DNA of 64,000 nt from Luteibacter sp. (GTDB lineage Bacteria; Pseudomonadota; Gammaproteobacteria; Xanthomonadales; Rhodanobacteraceae), in the NCBI RefSeq assembly GCF_009912395.1, contig NZ_WNDO01000005.1, positions 124,001-188,000 of the forward strand. Reading direction: 5' to 3'. The position numbers and the translations under genes are program-made. How positions within the stretch are numbered: position 1 is the stretch's first letter; each line of letters begins with the position of its first letter. The notes under the pieces are model-generated. The model did not search any database. It was given only the letters and a program-made list of their open reading frames with translations, and was not told the origin of the DNA. Shown here piece by piece: positions 16,153 to 26,203 of this stretch.

Positions 16153-17523
16153 ATGAGTGTTCATGACAGCATCCTCGACCTGATCGGTCGCACCCCGATG
16201 GTGCGCGCCCAGCGCCTGGATACCGGCTGTTGCGAACTGTTCCTGAAACTGGAAAGCGCCAATCCGGGCGGTTCGGTGAAGGATCGCATCGGCATGTCGA
16301 TGATCGAGGGCGCAGAGCGCGCCGGAAAGATCAAGCCGGGCGACACGCTCGTCGAAGGCACCGCCGGCAACACCGGTCTGGGCCTCGCCTTGGTTGCGCA
16401 GCAGAAGGGCTACCGCCTCATCCTCGTCGTGCCCGACAAGATGAGTCGCGAGAAGATCTTCAACCTCAAGGCGATGGGTGCCGAAGTGGTGCTTACTCGT
16501 TCCGACGTGGCCAAGGGTCATCCGGAGTATTACCAGGACATGGCCGAGCGTATCGCGCGCGAAACGCCGGGTGCCTATTTCATCAACCAGTTCGGCAACC
16601 CGGACAACCCCCTGGCCCATGTACTCACGACGGGTCCGGAGATTCTCGAACAGCTCGACGGCAAGGTCGATGCGATCGTGGTGGGTTGCGGTTCGTCCGG
16701 CACCATGAGCGGACTCACGGCGTACCTGAAGCAGCATTCGCCCAACACGGAAATCGTGCTCGCCGATCCGGTGGGGTCGATCCTCGCCCAGTACATCAAC
16801 GAGGGCATCCTTTCCGAGAAGTCGGGATCGTGGATGGTCGAGGGCATCGGCGAGGACTTCCTGCCGTCGATCAGCGACTTCTCGCTCGTGAAGAAGGCCT
16901 ATGCGATCTCCGACAAGGAGAGCTTCATGGCTGCGCGCGAGTTGCTCGGCAAGGAAGGCGTGCTCGGTGGCTCGTCCACGGGCACCCTGCTGGCCGCCGC
17001 GCTGAAGTACTGCAAGGAGCAGACCACGCCCAAGCGCGTGGTGACGCTGGTTTGCGATACGGGCAACAAGTACTTGTCGAAGATGTACAACGACTACTGG
17101 ATGCTCGACAACGGCTTCCTTGAGCGCGAGCGTTATGGCGATCTTCGCGATCTCATCCTGCGCCCCTATGCCCAACGCGACACCGTCGTGATCAAGCCGG
17201 ATGACATGCTCGTCACGGCTTATAACCGCATGAAGCTTTATGACGTGTCGCAGCTTCCGGTCATGGAGGGCGATCGTATCGTCGGCATCCTCGACGAATC
17301 CGACGTGCTGCTGCATGTGCACGCCGACGAGGCGAGGTTCCGCGATCCGGTGTCCACGGCGATGATCGCCTCGCCGGAAATGCTCCAGGTCACGTCGCCC
17401 ATCGAGTCCCTCCTGCCCGTCTTCGAGAAGGGGCATGTCGCCATCGTCGTCGACGGCGAGCAGTTCCTGGGTCTCATTACGCGTATCGACCTGCTCAATT
17501 ACCTGCGCCGCAAAGTCAACTAA
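16153..17523 (+). CDS. cbs: Cystathionine beta-synthase with CBS domain pair
   Basis: 456 residues. It condenses serine and homocysteine to cystathionine using PLP. The fold type II catalytic domain opens with IGRTPMVRAQRL. The PLP lysine sits in NPGGSVKDRIG, the substrate loop is EGTAGNTGLGLA, and the phosphate loop is GCGSSGTMSGL. From about residue 340 the C-terminus has two CBS repeats (LVTAYNRMKLYDVSQLPVME and the closing VAIVVDGEQFLGLITRIDLL), a layout usual for true cystathionine beta-synthases rather than cysteine synthases. GGAG precedes the ATG. glmS starts 15 bases downstream. The sulfur partner metB lies 5.4 kb away, with glmS and the rml operon between. Confidence 0.9.
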   Translation: MSVHDSILDLIGRTPMVRAQRLDTGCCELFLKLESANPGGSVKDRIGMSMIEGAERAGKIKPGDTLVEGTAGNTGLGLALVAQQKGYRLILVVPDKMSREKIFNLKAMGAEVVLTRSDVAKGHPEYYQDMAERIARETPGAYFINQFGNPDNPLAHVLTTGPEILEQLDGKVDAIVVGCGSSGTMSGLTAYLKQHSPNTEIVLADPVGSILAQYINEGILSEKSGSWMVEGIGEDFLPSISDFSLVKKAYAISDKESFMAARELLGKEGVLGGSSTGTLLAAALKYCKEQTTPKRVVTLVCDTGNKYLSKMYNDYWMLDNGFLERERYGDLRDLILRPYAQRDTVVIKPDDMLVTAYNRMKLYDVSQLPVMEGDRIVGILDESDVLLHVHADEARFRDPVSTAMIASPEMLQVTSPIESLLPVFEKGHVAIVVDGEQFLGLITRIDLLNYLRRKVN

Positions 17524-17538
17524 AAAGGACACATCGCC

Positions 17539-19368
17539 ATGTGTGGAATCGTCGCCGCCGTCGCGCAGCGTGACATCGCGCCCATCCTGATCGCCGGTCT
17601 CAAGGCCCTGGAGTACCGGGGCTACGACTCGGCCGGCATGGCCATCGCCGATGGCGGCGAGATCCGTCGCGTGCGGGCCAAGGGCAAGGTCCGCGAGATG
17701 GAAGCGCTCTACGACGCCGATCCGGTGCCGGGCGGCACCGGCATCGCCCACACCCGCTGGGCGACCCATGGCGTGCCCAGCGAGGCGAACGCGCACCCAC
17801 ATGTGCAGGGCCGCATCGCCATCGTCCACAACGGCATCATCGAAAACCACGCTTCCTTGCGCGACGCGCTGAAGGCCAAGGGACGCACCTTCCATTCGGA
17901 AACCGATACCGAGGTGATGGGCGCCGTCATCGATGAGCATGTCCAGGCCGGCAAGTCGTTGCGCGAGACGGTGACCGCCGCCGTGCGCGAATTGGAAGGC
18001 GCCTATGCCATCGCCGTGATGAGCCTTGACGAGCCCGAGCGCATTGTCGGTGCGCGGCGCGGTTGTCCGCTTCTGGTCGGCATCGGTATCGGCGAGCACT
18101 TCCTCGGTTCCGACGCCCAGGCGCTCATCAAGGTGACCAACCGGATGATGTACCTGGAAGAAGACGACATCGTCGAGATCACCCGTAACGGTGTCGAGGT
18201 GTTCGATATCCATGGCACCCCGGTCGATCGTGCGGCCCACGAAAGCGAGATCAGCGCCGACTCCGTCGAGCGCGGCGAGTATCGCCACTACATGCAGAAG
18301 GAAATCTTCGAGCAGCCGCGCGCCGTTGCGGACACGCTGGAAGGGCGCATCGGTCCCCATGGCGTGCTGCCGAACATCTTCGGTATCGACGCCGATCCGA
18401 TCCTGGACAAGACTCGTGGCATCCATATCGTGGCCTGCGGCACGAGCTATCACGCAGGCATGGTCGCCAAATACTGGATCGAGGAGCTTGCCCGGATTCC
18501 GGTCGTGGTCGAAGTGGCCAGCGAATATCGCTATCGCGAGGTGGTGGTCCCGGAAAACACGCTATTTGTAGCGGTATCGCAATCGGGCGAAACGGCCGAC
18601 ACGCTGGCGGCCATGCGTGAGTCGCGTCGTCGCGGTTACCTCGCGACCTTCGCGATCTGCAACGTGCCCGAATCCTCGGTGGTGCGTGAATCCGACCTTC
18701 GTCTCATGACGCGGGCGGGTCCGGAAATCGGTGTGGCGTCGACCAAGGCTTTCACGACCCAGCTTGCCGCTTTCGCGCTGCTGGCGCTGGATCTTGGTCG
18801 TCGTCGTGGTCTTGATCATGCGAAGTACCTGGAGCACTGCCAGGAGCTCCAGTCGCTCCCGCGCTACATCGAGAACGCCCTGAAGAGCGAACCGCAGATC
18901 CTGGCCATCGCCGACCACTTCATCAGCAAGGCGCATGCCCTGTTCCTTGGGCGTGGCGCGCAGTATCCGGTGGCCTTGGAAGGTTCCCTCAAGTTGAAGG
19001 AAATCTCCTATATCCATGCCGAGGCCTATCCGGCGGGTGAGCTCAAGCATGGCCCCTTGGCGCTGGTGGACGAGAACATGCCGATCGTCGCGGTGGCGCC
19101 GAATGGTCCGTTGCTCGACAAGCTGAAGTCGAATCTCCAGGAGGTTCGTGCGCGCGGCGGTGAGCTCATTGTGTTCGCCGACGAGCGGGCAGAGATGGAC
19201 GATGGCACGCAGCATGTCGCCATGGTTCGCGTGGACGGCGGTGGCGACCTCATCGCACCTGCCGTTTTCACCATCCCGCTTCAGTTGCTGGCGTACCACG
19301 TTGCCGTGCAGCGCGGCACGGATGTCGATCAGCCGCGCAACCTCGCGAAGTCGGTGACGGTGGAATAA
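17539..19368 (+). CDS. glmS: Glutamine-fructose-6-phosphate aminotransferase (isomerising)
   Basis: 609 residues, full length. It makes glucosamine 6-phosphate for peptidoglycan and lipid A. The N-terminal glutaminase domain starts MCGIVAAVAQRD, where Cys2 becomes the nucleophile after Met removal, with RWATHGVPSEANAHPH and HNGIIENH. Two SIS domains follow (VACGTSYHAGMVAKYWIE, VSQSGETADTLAAMRESRRR, FLGRGAQYPVALEGSLKLKE), and the protein ends LAKSVTVE as the family does. It is cotranscribed with cbs by spacing. No glmS ribozyme is expected in this phylum and none is visible in the 15-base gap. Confidence 0.96.
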   Translation: MCGIVAAVAQRDIAPILIAGLKALEYRGYDSAGMAIADGGEIRRVRAKGKVREMEALYDADPVPGGTGIAHTRWATHGVPSEANAHPHVQGRIAIVHNGIIENHASLRDALKAKGRTFHSETDTEVMGAVIDEHVQAGKSLRETVTAAVRELEGAYAIAVMSLDEPERIVGARRGCPLLVGIGIGEHFLGSDAQALIKVTNRMMYLEEDDIVEITRNGVEVFDIHGTPVDRAAHESEISADSVERGEYRHYMQKEIFEQPRAVADTLEGRIGPHGVLPNIFGIDADPILDKTRGIHIVACGTSYHAGMVAKYWIEELARIPVVVEVASEYRYREVVVPENTLFVAVSQSGETADTLAAMRESRRRGYLATFAICNVPESSVVRESDLRLMTRAGPEIGVASTKAFTTQLAAFALLALDLGRRRGLDHAKYLEHCQELQSLPRYIENALKSEPQILAIADHFISKAHALFLGRGAQYPVALEGSLKLKEISYIHAEAYPAGELKHGPLALVDENMPIVAVAPNGPLLDKLKSNLQEVRARGGELIVFADERAEMDDGTQHVAMVRVDGGGDLIAPAVFTIPLQLLAYHVAVQRGTDVDQPRNLAKSVTVE

Positions 19369-19388
19369 GTGAGGGCCGCGGAGCGCGT

Positions 19389-20285
19389 TCAGCGCTCCGC
19401 GGCATCCAGCACCCGGTCGAGTTCATCGCGCCAGTCGGGCATCTGAAAATCGAAGGTGCTCGTGAAGCGATGGGAATCGAGCACCGAATAGGGGGGGCGC
19501 CGCGCTGGCGTCGGATAGACGCTCGTAGCGACGCGTTCGACGCGAGGCATCGCGGTAAGCAGGTTTCTCCGTGCGGCTCCTTCCATGATGGCGCTGGCAA
19601 ACCCATGCCATGTGGTTTGGTTGCCGCAAACGAGGTGGTAAACGCCACTGGCGTCGGCCTTGCCGTGCATTTCGTTTTCCGCGACGCGACGCGTCGCCCG
19701 TGCGATGAACGAGGCGCTGGTGGGGCATCCGAACTGGTCATCCACCACGCGCAAGTGATCGCGTTCGCCGGCAAGGCGCAACATGGTGGTCAGGAAATTG
19801 CGTCCACGCAGGCTGTAAACCCAGGCGGTCCGCAGGATGACATGGTCCGCACCACTGGAAGCGAGGGCCTGCTCGCCGGCCAGTTTGCTCCGGCCGTAGG
19901 CATTGAGGGGAGCCACCGGATCGCTTTCGCGATAGGGCCTGCGGGATTGGCCATCGAAAACGTAGTCGGTCGAGTAGTGGATCACTCTCCCGCCCCAGCC
20001 TGCGGCGAGGCGACCCAGTAGCCCGGGAAGCTCACCGTTCACCTGCGTCGCCGTCGCCTCGTCCGTTTCGGCGGCATCGACGGCGGTATAAGCCGCCGCG
20101 TTCACGATGAGCGATGGACGGTGTGCCTGGAGCAGGGCGGTCACCTCCCCGGGCAGGGAGAGATCGCATGCGAGATCGTCGCCCCGTCCCTGTCGGGTCA
20201 CGGCTCGGAGGGGCCCGAGCGACGCGAGCTCGGTCCTCAGATGCCAGCCAAGCTGTCCGTCGGCGCCGAGTAGCAGGATCGTCAT
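19389..20285 (-). CDS. rmlD: dTDP-4-dehydrorhamnose reductase
   Basis: 298 residues. Last step of dTDP-L-rhamnose synthesis, reducing the 4-keto group with NADPH. Seen: the Rossmann motif ILLLGADGQLGWHLRTEL, VDAAETDEA, IHYSTDYVFDG and the catalytic YGRSKLAGEQA (YxxxK). Its ATG overlaps the rmlC stop by four bases, and it is the last gene of rmlBADC. The coding sequence contains a run of seven Gs on the plus strand at 19491 (as Pro-Pro codons) with the frame intact. Confidence 0.95.
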   Translation of the reverse strand: MTILLLGADGQLGWHLRTELASLGPLRAVTRQGRGDDLACDLSLPGEVTALLQAHRPSLIVNAAAYTAVDAAETDEATATQVNGELPGLLGRLAAGWGGRVIHYSTDYVFDGQSRRPYRESDPVAPLNAYGRSKLAGEQALASSGADHVILRTAWVYSLRGRNFLTTMLRLAGERDHLRVVDDQFGCPTSASFIARATRRVAENEMHGKADASGVYHLVCGNQTTWHGFASAIMEGAARRNLLTAMPRVERVATSVYPTPARRPPYSVLDSHRFTSTFDFQMPDWRDELDRVLDAAER

Positions 20286-20839
20286 GGTTGCCAGATGGGC
20301 AGGCGGTCGGGCGGCAGTTCCGCAAGGAGCGGGGCGCCCCGATCCTTTGCCGAAAGTTCCGGCGCGGACACCGGCCAGTCGATGGCGAAGGTGGCGTCAT
20401 TCCAGCGAATGGCGACATCTGCCGAATGGTCGTAGAGGGTGGTGCACTGGTAGGAAAAGGTCGCCATCTCGGACATGACGCAGAATCCGTGTGCATAGCC
20501 CGGCGGAATCCAGAGGTGACGCCTGTTCGCGGCGGATAGCATCACGGCGACATGCCGGCCAAGGGTCGGCGAGCCGGCCCTGATGTCTACGGCGACGTCG
20601 TAGACCTCGCCTTCGGATACGCTGACGAGCTTGCCTTGCGGATTCGGCCACTGGTAGTGGAGGCCACGAAGCACCCCGCGCCGGGAGCGCGAGACATTGG
20701 TCTGAACGAAGCTTGCGTGGATGCCATGCGCAGCGAATTTTGCCTGGTGGAAGCTTTCGTAGAAATAGCCGCGATCGTCACCGTGGACGGTGGGTTCGAC
20801 GATGACGATATCGGGCAGATCGGTGGGTATGAATTTCAT
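20282..20839 (-). CDS. rmlC: dTDP-4-dehydrorhamnose 3,5-epimerase
   Basis: 185 residues, the cupin-fold RmlC. It epimerises C3 and C5 of dTDP-4-dehydro-6-deoxyglucose. Seen: [38 protein letters not shown] (with the active-site His), [18 protein letters not shown] and [15 protein letters not shown]. It overlaps rmlA upstream and rmlD downstream by four bases each, so the operon is translated as a coupled block. Confidence 0.95.
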   Translation of the reverse strand: MKFIPTDLPDIVIVEPTVHGDDRGYFYESFHQAKFAAHGIHASFVQTNVSRSRRGVLRGLHYQWPNPQGKLVSVSEGEVYDVAVDIRAGSPTLGRHVAVMLSAANRRHLWIPPGYAHGFCVMSEMATFSYQCTTLYDHSADVAIRWNDATFAIDWPVSAPELSAKDRGAPLLAELPPDRLPIWQP

Positions 20840-21723
20840 GTGGAGGAAGATGCTTGGGCAAGGCGCAGGAGGTATTGACCGTAGCCGACCTTGGACAACG
20901 GTGCGGCGAGGCGGAGCAACTGCTCACGGTCGATCCAGCCATGATCGAAGGCGATTTCCTCGGGACAGCAGACCTTCAGGCCCTGACGGTTCTCGATGGT
21001 CTGGATGAAGTTACCGGCTTCCATGAGCGATTCGTGGGTGCCCGTGTCGAGCCACGCGTGGCCACGACCCAACTGTTCCAGGTGCAATTGCCCCATGCCG
21101 AGGTAGCGTCGGTTGAGGTCGGTGATTTCCAGTTCGCCGCGTGCTGAGGGTGACAGTTCGGCGGCATAGGACGGCGCGTGGCCGTCATAGAAGTAGAGGC
21201 CGGTCACGGCATAGTTCGAACGTGGAACGGCGGGCTTTTCCTCGATGTCCACGACTTTTCCGTTCGCATCGAAGCTGGCTACACCGTAGCGCTGGGGGTC
21301 GCGCACCCAGTAGCCGAAGACAGTGGAGCCCAAGGCGCGCGCATCGGCATGGCGCATGCGCTCGGTAAGGCCCTCGCCGTAAAAGATGTTGTCACCCAGT
21401 ACCAGGCAGCTCGGCGCGCCGTCGAGAAAATCCCTGCCGATGATGAAGGCCTGGGCCAGGCCATCGGGCGATGGCTGCACGGCGTAGGTGATGTGGATGC
21501 CCCACTGCGATCCATCGCCGAGCAGGCGCTGGAACATCGGCTGCTCATGGGGGGTGTTGATGACCAGGATGTCCCGGATGCCCGCCAGCATGAGCGTGCC
21601 CAGCGGGTAGTAGATCATCGGCTTGTCGTAGACGGGCAAAAGCTGCTTGCTGATGCCCTGCGTGATGGGATACAGCCGGGTCCCCGAACCGCCTGCGAGG
21701 ATGATGCCCTTGCGTTGCTTCAT
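20836..21723 (-). CDS. rmlA: Glucose-1-phosphate thymidylyltransferase
   Basis: 295 residues. It forms dTDP-glucose from glucose 1-phosphate and dTTP. The nucleotidyltransferase signature [16 protein letters not shown] opens the protein, followed by [36 protein letters not shown] and [15 protein letters not shown]. The ATG at 21723 overlaps the rmlB stop by four bases. The open frame continues 83 codons upstream inside rmlB, but that part is an out-of-frame reading of rmlB and is not real. Confidence 0.95.
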   Translation of the reverse strand: MKQRKGIILAGGSGTRLYPITQGISKQLLPVYDKPMIYYPLGTLMLAGIRDILVINTPHEQPMFQRLLGDGSQWGIHITYAVQPSPDGLAQAFIIGRDFLDGAPSCLVLGDNIFYGEGLTERMRHADARALGSTVFGYWVRDPQRYGVASFDANGKVVDIEEKPAVPRSNYAVTGLYFYDGHAPSYAAELSPSARGELEITDLNRRYLGMGQLHLEQLGRGHAWLDTGTHESLMEAGNFIQTIENRQGLKVCCPEEIAFDHGWIDREQLLRLAAPLSKVGYGQYLLRLAQASSST

Positions 21724-22763
21724 TGACCCAGTCGCTCCAGTCGGTAACTGCCGTCGAGGATGCCGTTTACCCAGGATTGGTTGTCCAGGTACCAGTCGAC
21801 GGTACGGGCCAGTCCGCCCGTGAAGTCGTGGCGAGGTGCCCAACCCAGTTCGCGACGAGCCTTGCCGGCGTCGATGGCGTAGCGCCGGTCGTGTCCGGGG
21901 CGGTCGCGGACGAAGCGGATCAGGGTCTCGCGCGGCGTGTTCGTGGGAACCCGTTCGTCGATGAGCGCGCACAGCGTACGGACCACATCGATGTTGCTGC
22001 GTTCGCTGTCGCCACCGACGCAGTAGGTCTCGCCGGGTATGCCCCTGGCAAGGGCGTGCTCGATGGCCTCGCAGTGATCCTCGACGAACAGCCAGTCGCG
22101 AACGTTCTGGCCGTCGCCATACACCGGCAGTTCCTCGCCGGCGAGGGCCTTCTGGATCACGAGTGGGATGAGCTTCTCGGGAAACTGATAAGGGCCGTAG
22201 TTGTTCGAGCAGTTCGTGGTGACCGTCGGCAGCCCATAGGTATGGTGAAAGGCACGCACGAGGTGGTCGGACGCGGCCTTGGATGCCGAATAGGGCGAGT
22301 TGGGCGCGTAGGGCGTGGTTTCCGAGAACCGGCCTTCGGCGCCGAGCGATCCGTAGACTTCGTCGGTGGACACGTGCAGGAAGCGAAACGTCGTGGCTGC
22401 CTTACCTTCCAGGGTGCGCCAGTAGTCGCGGGCCTCCTCGAGCAGGCCCAGGGTGCCGCTGACGTTGGTCTGTATGAATGCGGCCGGCCCGTCGATGGAG
22501 CGATCCACGTGGGATTCGGCGGCAAAATTCACTACGGCGTCGGGTCGATGGCTGTCGAACAGGCCGCGCAAGGTATCGCGGTCACCGATATCGCCATGCA
22601 CGAAGACGTGCTGCCGATGTCCGGCCACGGGCGCCAGGGTGGCCAAGTTCCCGGCGTAGGTCAGCTTATCGAGATTGATGACGCGTTGACCTGCGGCAAT
22701 CGCCCGAAGGACGAAGTTGCCGCCAATGAATCCGGCTCCGCCGGTAACCAGTAATGTCGACAT
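21720..22763 (-). CDS. rmlB: dTDP-glucose 4,6-dehydratase
   Basis: 347 residues. It converts dTDP-glucose to dTDP-4-dehydro-6-deoxyglucose with bound NAD. Seen: [36 protein letters not shown] and the catalytic [14 protein letters not shown] (YxxxK). The ATG at 22763 has AAGG six bases upstream; an in-frame ATG five codons earlier is possible. It is the first gene of rmlBADC and is divergent from metB, with a 207-base gap that must hold both promoters. No clear -35/-10 pair was recognised there. Confidence 0.95.
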   Translation of the reverse strand: MSTLLVTGGAGFIGGNFVLRAIAAGQRVINLDKLTYAGNLATLAPVAGHRQHVFVHGDIGDRDTLRGLFDSHRPDAVVNFAAESHVDRSIDGPAAFIQTNVSGTLGLLEEARDYWRTLEGKAATTFRFLHVSTDEVYGSLGAEGRFSETTPYAPNSPYSASKAASDHLVRAFHHTYGLPTVTTNCSNNYGPYQFPEKLIPLVIQKALAGEELPVYGDGQNVRDWLFVEDHCEAIEHALARGIPGETYCVGGDSERSNIDVVRTLCALIDERVPTNTPRETLIRFVRDRPGHDRRYAIDAGKARRELGWAPRHDFTGGLARTVDWYLDNQSWVNGILDGSYRLERLGQ

Positions 22764-22970
22764 GATGGGCCTTGGCATGCCCGGTGCCTCTGGAGGCCGC
22801 GGGCGATCCGTTCATTATGGGCCAAGAGCCTCGGGCACCGTACATGTGTGCGGAAGAGCATTATGAACAGCATTTTCAGTCGCCGGAGCCGGAAATGACG
22901 CAAGGCGCTAATATGGGCGCTTTATCGCCGAATCCTTCTTGGGTCGGTGGACCTAATTAAAGGTAAATCA

Positions 22971-24140
22971 ATGACTTCCAAGAAAGCTGCGCGAGTCATG
23001 GGTCTCGGTACCCGAGCCATTCACGCGGGCCAGCATCCCGATCCTTCGACGGGGGCCATCATGACCCCGATTTATGCCACGTCGACGTATGTGCAGGCCA
23101 GTCCCGGCAAGCACAAGGGGTACGAGTACTCGCGCACGCAAAATCCGACGCGCATGGCCTACGAGCGTTGCGTCGCCGATCTGGAAGGCGGCGTGGCGGG
23201 CTTTGCGTTCGGTTCTGGCCTGGCAGGCGCCGCCACGGTGTTGGACATGCTGGAGACCGGCAGCCACGTCATCGCCATGGACGACCTCTACGGCGGTACC
23301 TATCGGCTGTTCGAGCGGGTGCGCCGACAGTCGGCAGGGCTGGATTTCTCCTTCGTCGATCTGAATGACACCGCGGCCCTCAAGGCCGCGTTGAAGCCGA
23401 ACACGCGGATGATCTGGGCCGAGACGCCCACCAACCCGATGCTCAAGCTGGTGGATCTGGCGAAGCTGTCGGCGTTTGCGAAGAAGCATGGCCTGATCCT
23501 GGTGGTGGACAACACCTTCTGCTCGCCGATGCTCCAGCGCCCGATCGAATTCGGCGCGGATCTCGTGCTGCATTCGGCCACCAAGTACCTCAACGGCCAT
23601 TCCGATATGGTCGGTGGCATCGTCGTGGCCGCGAATGCCGACATGGCCGAGCGCATGGCATTTCTGCAGAATTCCGTGGGTGCCGTCGCCGGCCCGTTCG
23701 ACTCGTTCCTGGCCATGCGCGGCCTGAAGACCCTGCACCTGCGCATGAAGGCCCACTGCGAGTCGGCGCTGGACATCGCGCGCTGGCTCGAGAAGCACTC
23801 GGCCATCGAGCGGGTGATCTACCCGGGCCTGAAGTCCCACCCCCAGCACGCCCTGGCTCGCCGACAGATGGACGGTTTTGGCGGCATCATTTCCGCCGAA
23901 GTGAAGGGCGGCATTCGTGCTGCTCGCAAGATGCTCGAGCGCTGCGAGATCTTCGCTCTCGCGGAATCCCTGGGCGGTGTCGAAAGCCTGATCGAACACC
24001 CGGGGATCATGACGCATGCGTCGATCCCTCCCGCTACGCGCAAACGTCTGGGCATCAGCGACGGGCTGATCCGTCTGTCGGTGGGCGTGGAGGATATCGA
24101 GGACTTGAGGACGGAACTCACTCATGCGCTTGCTCGCTGA
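22971..24140 (+). CDS. metB: Cystathionine gamma-synthase (trans-sulfuration PLP enzyme)
   Basis: 389 residues, fold type I Cys/Met metabolism family. Seen: GLGTRAIHAGQHPDPSTGA, the substrate/PLP stretch YEYSRTQNPTRMAYERCVA, GSGLAGAATVLDML and the PLP lysine in LHSATKYLNGHSDMVGG. Sequence alone does not cleanly separate gamma-synthase from gamma-lyase; metB is used because this gene occupies the metB position at the edge of the xanthomonad LPS locus. The ATG at 22971 has AAAGG seven bases upstream; an earlier in-frame start would add eight residues. wzm begins only 42 bases after it, so readthrough from metB into the island is possible. Confidence 0.85.
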   Translation: MTSKKAARVMGLGTRAIHAGQHPDPSTGAIMTPIYATSTYVQASPGKHKGYEYSRTQNPTRMAYERCVADLEGGVAGFAFGSGLAGAATVLDMLETGSHVIAMDDLYGGTYRLFERVRRQSAGLDFSFVDLNDTAALKAALKPNTRMIWAETPTNPMLKLVDLAKLSAFAKKHGLILVVDNTFCSPMLQRPIEFGADLVLHSATKYLNGHSDMVGGIVVAANADMAERMAFLQNSVGAVAGPFDSFLAMRGLKTLHLRMKAHCESALDIARWLEKHSAIERVIYPGLKSHPQHALARRQMDGFGGIISAEVKGGIRAARKMLERCEIFALAESLGGVESLIEHPGIMTHASIPPATRKRLGISDGLIRLSVGVEDIEDLRTELTHALAR

Positions 24141-24182
24141 TCTCCCGGTTATGGACGGCATGGTCCTGCCGGGAGGACAGGC

Positions 24183-24977
24183 ATGAACGAATTGCTGCGT
24201 TCTGTATGGCGATACCGCCATTTCATCCTGTCGTCGGTGAAGAACGACCTCAAGGCACGCTTTGCCCGGAGCCGGTTGGGTGCGGCATGGATGGTCCTGC
24301 AGCCGCTGGCCCAGGTAGCGATCTACTCGCTGGTGCTGTCCCGCGTCATGGGCGCCAAACTGCCTGGCATCACCAATCAGTACGCCTATTCCATCTACCT
24401 GATGTCGGGCATGCTGGCGTGGTCGTTGTTTGTCGAAGTCGTGCAGCGGTCGCTCACCCTGTTCGTGGACAACGGCAACCTGATGAAGAAGATATTCTTC
24501 CCGCGTGCCTGTTTGCCGTTCATCGCCATAGGGTCGGCCTTGGTCAGCAACGCTTTGCTCTTCGTGGCGACCGTGGCCATTTTCGCCCTGGTCGGTCATT
24601 TTCCGTCGTCCGGCCTGTTGTGGCTGCCGCTGCTCGTGGCGGTTAACGTGGCTTTTTCACTGGGCCTCGGTTTATTGCTGGGCGTGATCAACGTATTTGT
24701 TCGCGACGTCGGCCAAGTCATGGCCGTGGTGCTGCAGCTGTGGTTCTGGATTACGCCCATCGTCTATATGCCCAGCATCCTCCCTCATGGGTTCGGCCAA
24801 ATCATCGCGGCGAATCCGATGTATTACATCGTGGGCGGCTTCCAGGACGTCATGCTCTTCGACCGCACGCCCGATCTGGTGGCGCTCGGCTGGACGGCCC
24901 TGGGCTCGTTGGTGCTGTTGGCCCTGGCGTTCATGATGTTCCGCAAGGCCGCTCCTGAGATGGTCGACGTTCTATGA
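24183..24977 (+). CDS. wzm: O-polysaccharide ABC exporter permease
   Basis: 264 residues, ABC-2 type permease with six predicted membrane segments and a cytoplasmic amphipathic start (SVKNDLKARFARSRLGAAWM, typical of Wzm/KpsM). It carries the lipid-linked O polysaccharide across the inner membrane with Wzt. GGAGG sits seven bases before the ATG. Its stop overlaps the wzt start by four bases. An ABC exporter implies chain growth in the cytoplasm; consistently, no Wzx, Wzy or Wzz is visible in the window. Confidence 0.92.
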   Translation: MNELLRSVWRYRHFILSSVKNDLKARFARSRLGAAWMVLQPLAQVAIYSLVLSRVMGAKLPGITNQYAYSIYLMSGMLAWSLFVEVVQRSLTLFVDNGNLMKKIFFPRACLPFIAIGSALVSNALLFVATVAIFALVGHFPSSGLLWLPLLVAVNVAFSLGLGLLLGVINVFVRDVGQVMAVVLQLWFWITPIVYMPSILPHGFGQIIAANPMYYIVGGFQDVMLFDRTPDLVALGWTALGSLVLLALAFMMFRKAAPEMVDVL

Positions 24978-26203
24978 TCGATGCCGTTCTTGAAGTTAAG
25001 TCGCTCGGCAAGGCCTTTCGCGACTACGGTAGCGAATTAAAGCGTTTCGCCTCCTGGTTCGGCGCCCACGTAACACCGAAGGCAGAGCATTGGGTCATCC
25101 GGGACATCTCGTTTTCGGTGGGCCGCGGTGAAGCTATCGGCATCGTCGGCCAGAACGGCGCGGGCAAGAGCACCCTGCTGAAACTGATCACTCGCACGCT
25201 CATGCCCAGCGAGGGCACGGTATCGGTGCATGGGCGTATCGCGGCCATTCTCGAACTTGGCATGGGATTCAGCCCGGATCTCACCGGTCGTCAGAATGTG
25301 TACCACGCCGCCGGACTCATGGGGTTCACCCGCGAGCAGATCGATCGGGCGATGCCCGAGATCGAGGCGTTCGCGGAAATCGGCGATTACTTCGACGAGT
25401 ACGTTCGCACGTATTCCAGCGGCATGCAGATGCGCGTGGCGTTCAGTGTGGCTACGGCATTTCGTCCCGATATCCTGATCGTCGACGAGGCGTTGTCGGT
25501 GGGCGACGCCTATTTCCAGCATAAATGTTTCAAGCGCATCAAGGAATTTCGTGAGCAGGGCACGAGTCTGATGATCGTGTCCCACGACAGCGGCGCGATC
25601 CAGAACATGTGCGATCGCGCCATTCTCCTGCAGTCCGGTCGTGTCTTGAAGGACGGTGATCCGGTCGAGGTCATGGATGCCTATAACGCGCTCATCGCCG
25701 AGCGCGAAAACAGCACGATGAAGGTCGAACGCCTGGAATCCGGGCAGTTGCAGACGACCAGCGGCACGCTTGAGGCGGTTGTGGAGTCGATCCGCATCCA
25801 TTCGGAAAGCGGCGAGCCCATCGAATTCATCGACGTGGGGCAGCCCGTCGAATTGCATATCGATGTACGACTCCATGCGGATATCCCGAGGCTGGTCATG
25901 GGGTATCTGATCAAGGATCGGCTCGGACAATCCATATTCGGAACCAATACGCACCATACGAAGCAAGTTGTTGAAAACGCGCGGGCCGGGCAGGCGGTCC
26001 GATATGTCGCGCGATTCCCCATGAACCTCGGTCCCGGTACGTACTCGATCTCGACGGCACTCGTCAGTACCGATACGCACCTGGTGGACAATTACGAATG
26101 GCGTGATCTGGCCCTGATCTTTACCGTGGCCAATCACTCCCATCCGCATTTCGTGGGTAACGCGTGGCTGCCACCCCATATCGATGTGACGCCCTGCCCA
26201 TGA
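24974..26203 (+). CDS. wzt: O-polysaccharide ABC exporter ATPase with C-terminal binding domain
   Basis: 409 residues. The nucleotide-binding domain (1-250) has Walker A GIVGQNGAGKST, the signature YSSGMQMRVAFSVATAF, Walker B ILIVDEALS and the switch His in IVSHDSG. The region from about 265 to 409 is an added beta-sandwich (GTYSISTALVSTDTHLVDNYEW, family pattern of Wzt_C). In other systems that domain recognises a terminal cap on the O chain. That the chain here is capped before export is therefore likely, an inference. The next gene encodes a candidate capping methyltransferase and overlaps the stop by four bases. Confidence 0.92.
   Translation: MIDAVLEVKSLGKAFRDYGSELKRFASWFGAHVTPKAEHWVIRDISFSVGRGEAIGIVGQNGAGKSTLLKLITRTLMPSEGTVSVHGRIAAILELGMGFSPDLTGRQNVYHAAGLMGFTREQIDRAMPEIEAFAEIGDYFDEYVRTYSSGMQMRVAFSVATAFRPDILIVDEALSVGDAYFQHKCFKRIKEFREQGTSLMIVSHDSGAIQNMCDRAILLQSGRVLKDGDPVEVMDAYNALIAERENSTMKVERLESGQLQTTSGTLEAVVESIRIHSESGEPIEFIDVGQPVELHIDVRLHADIPRLVMGYLIKDRLGQSIFGTNTHHTKQVVENARAGQAVRYVARFPMNLGPGTYSISTALVSTDTHLVDNYEWRDLALIFTVANHSHPHFVGNAWLPPHIDVTPCP

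Noticed and set aside
16093-18453. Minus-strand frame of 786 codons opposite cbs and glmS
   Set aside because: It spans two real genes and the gap between them and has no recognisable motifs or ribosome site.
22764-22970. TAATAT and CATAAT hexamers as promoters of metB and rmlB
   Set aside because: No -35 at proper spacing for either; AT-rich hexamers in this gap occur by chance too easily.
22968-24599. Minus-strand frame of 543 codons opposite metB and the wzm start
   Set aside because: Antisense shadow of metB, whose PLP motifs are clear on the plus strand.
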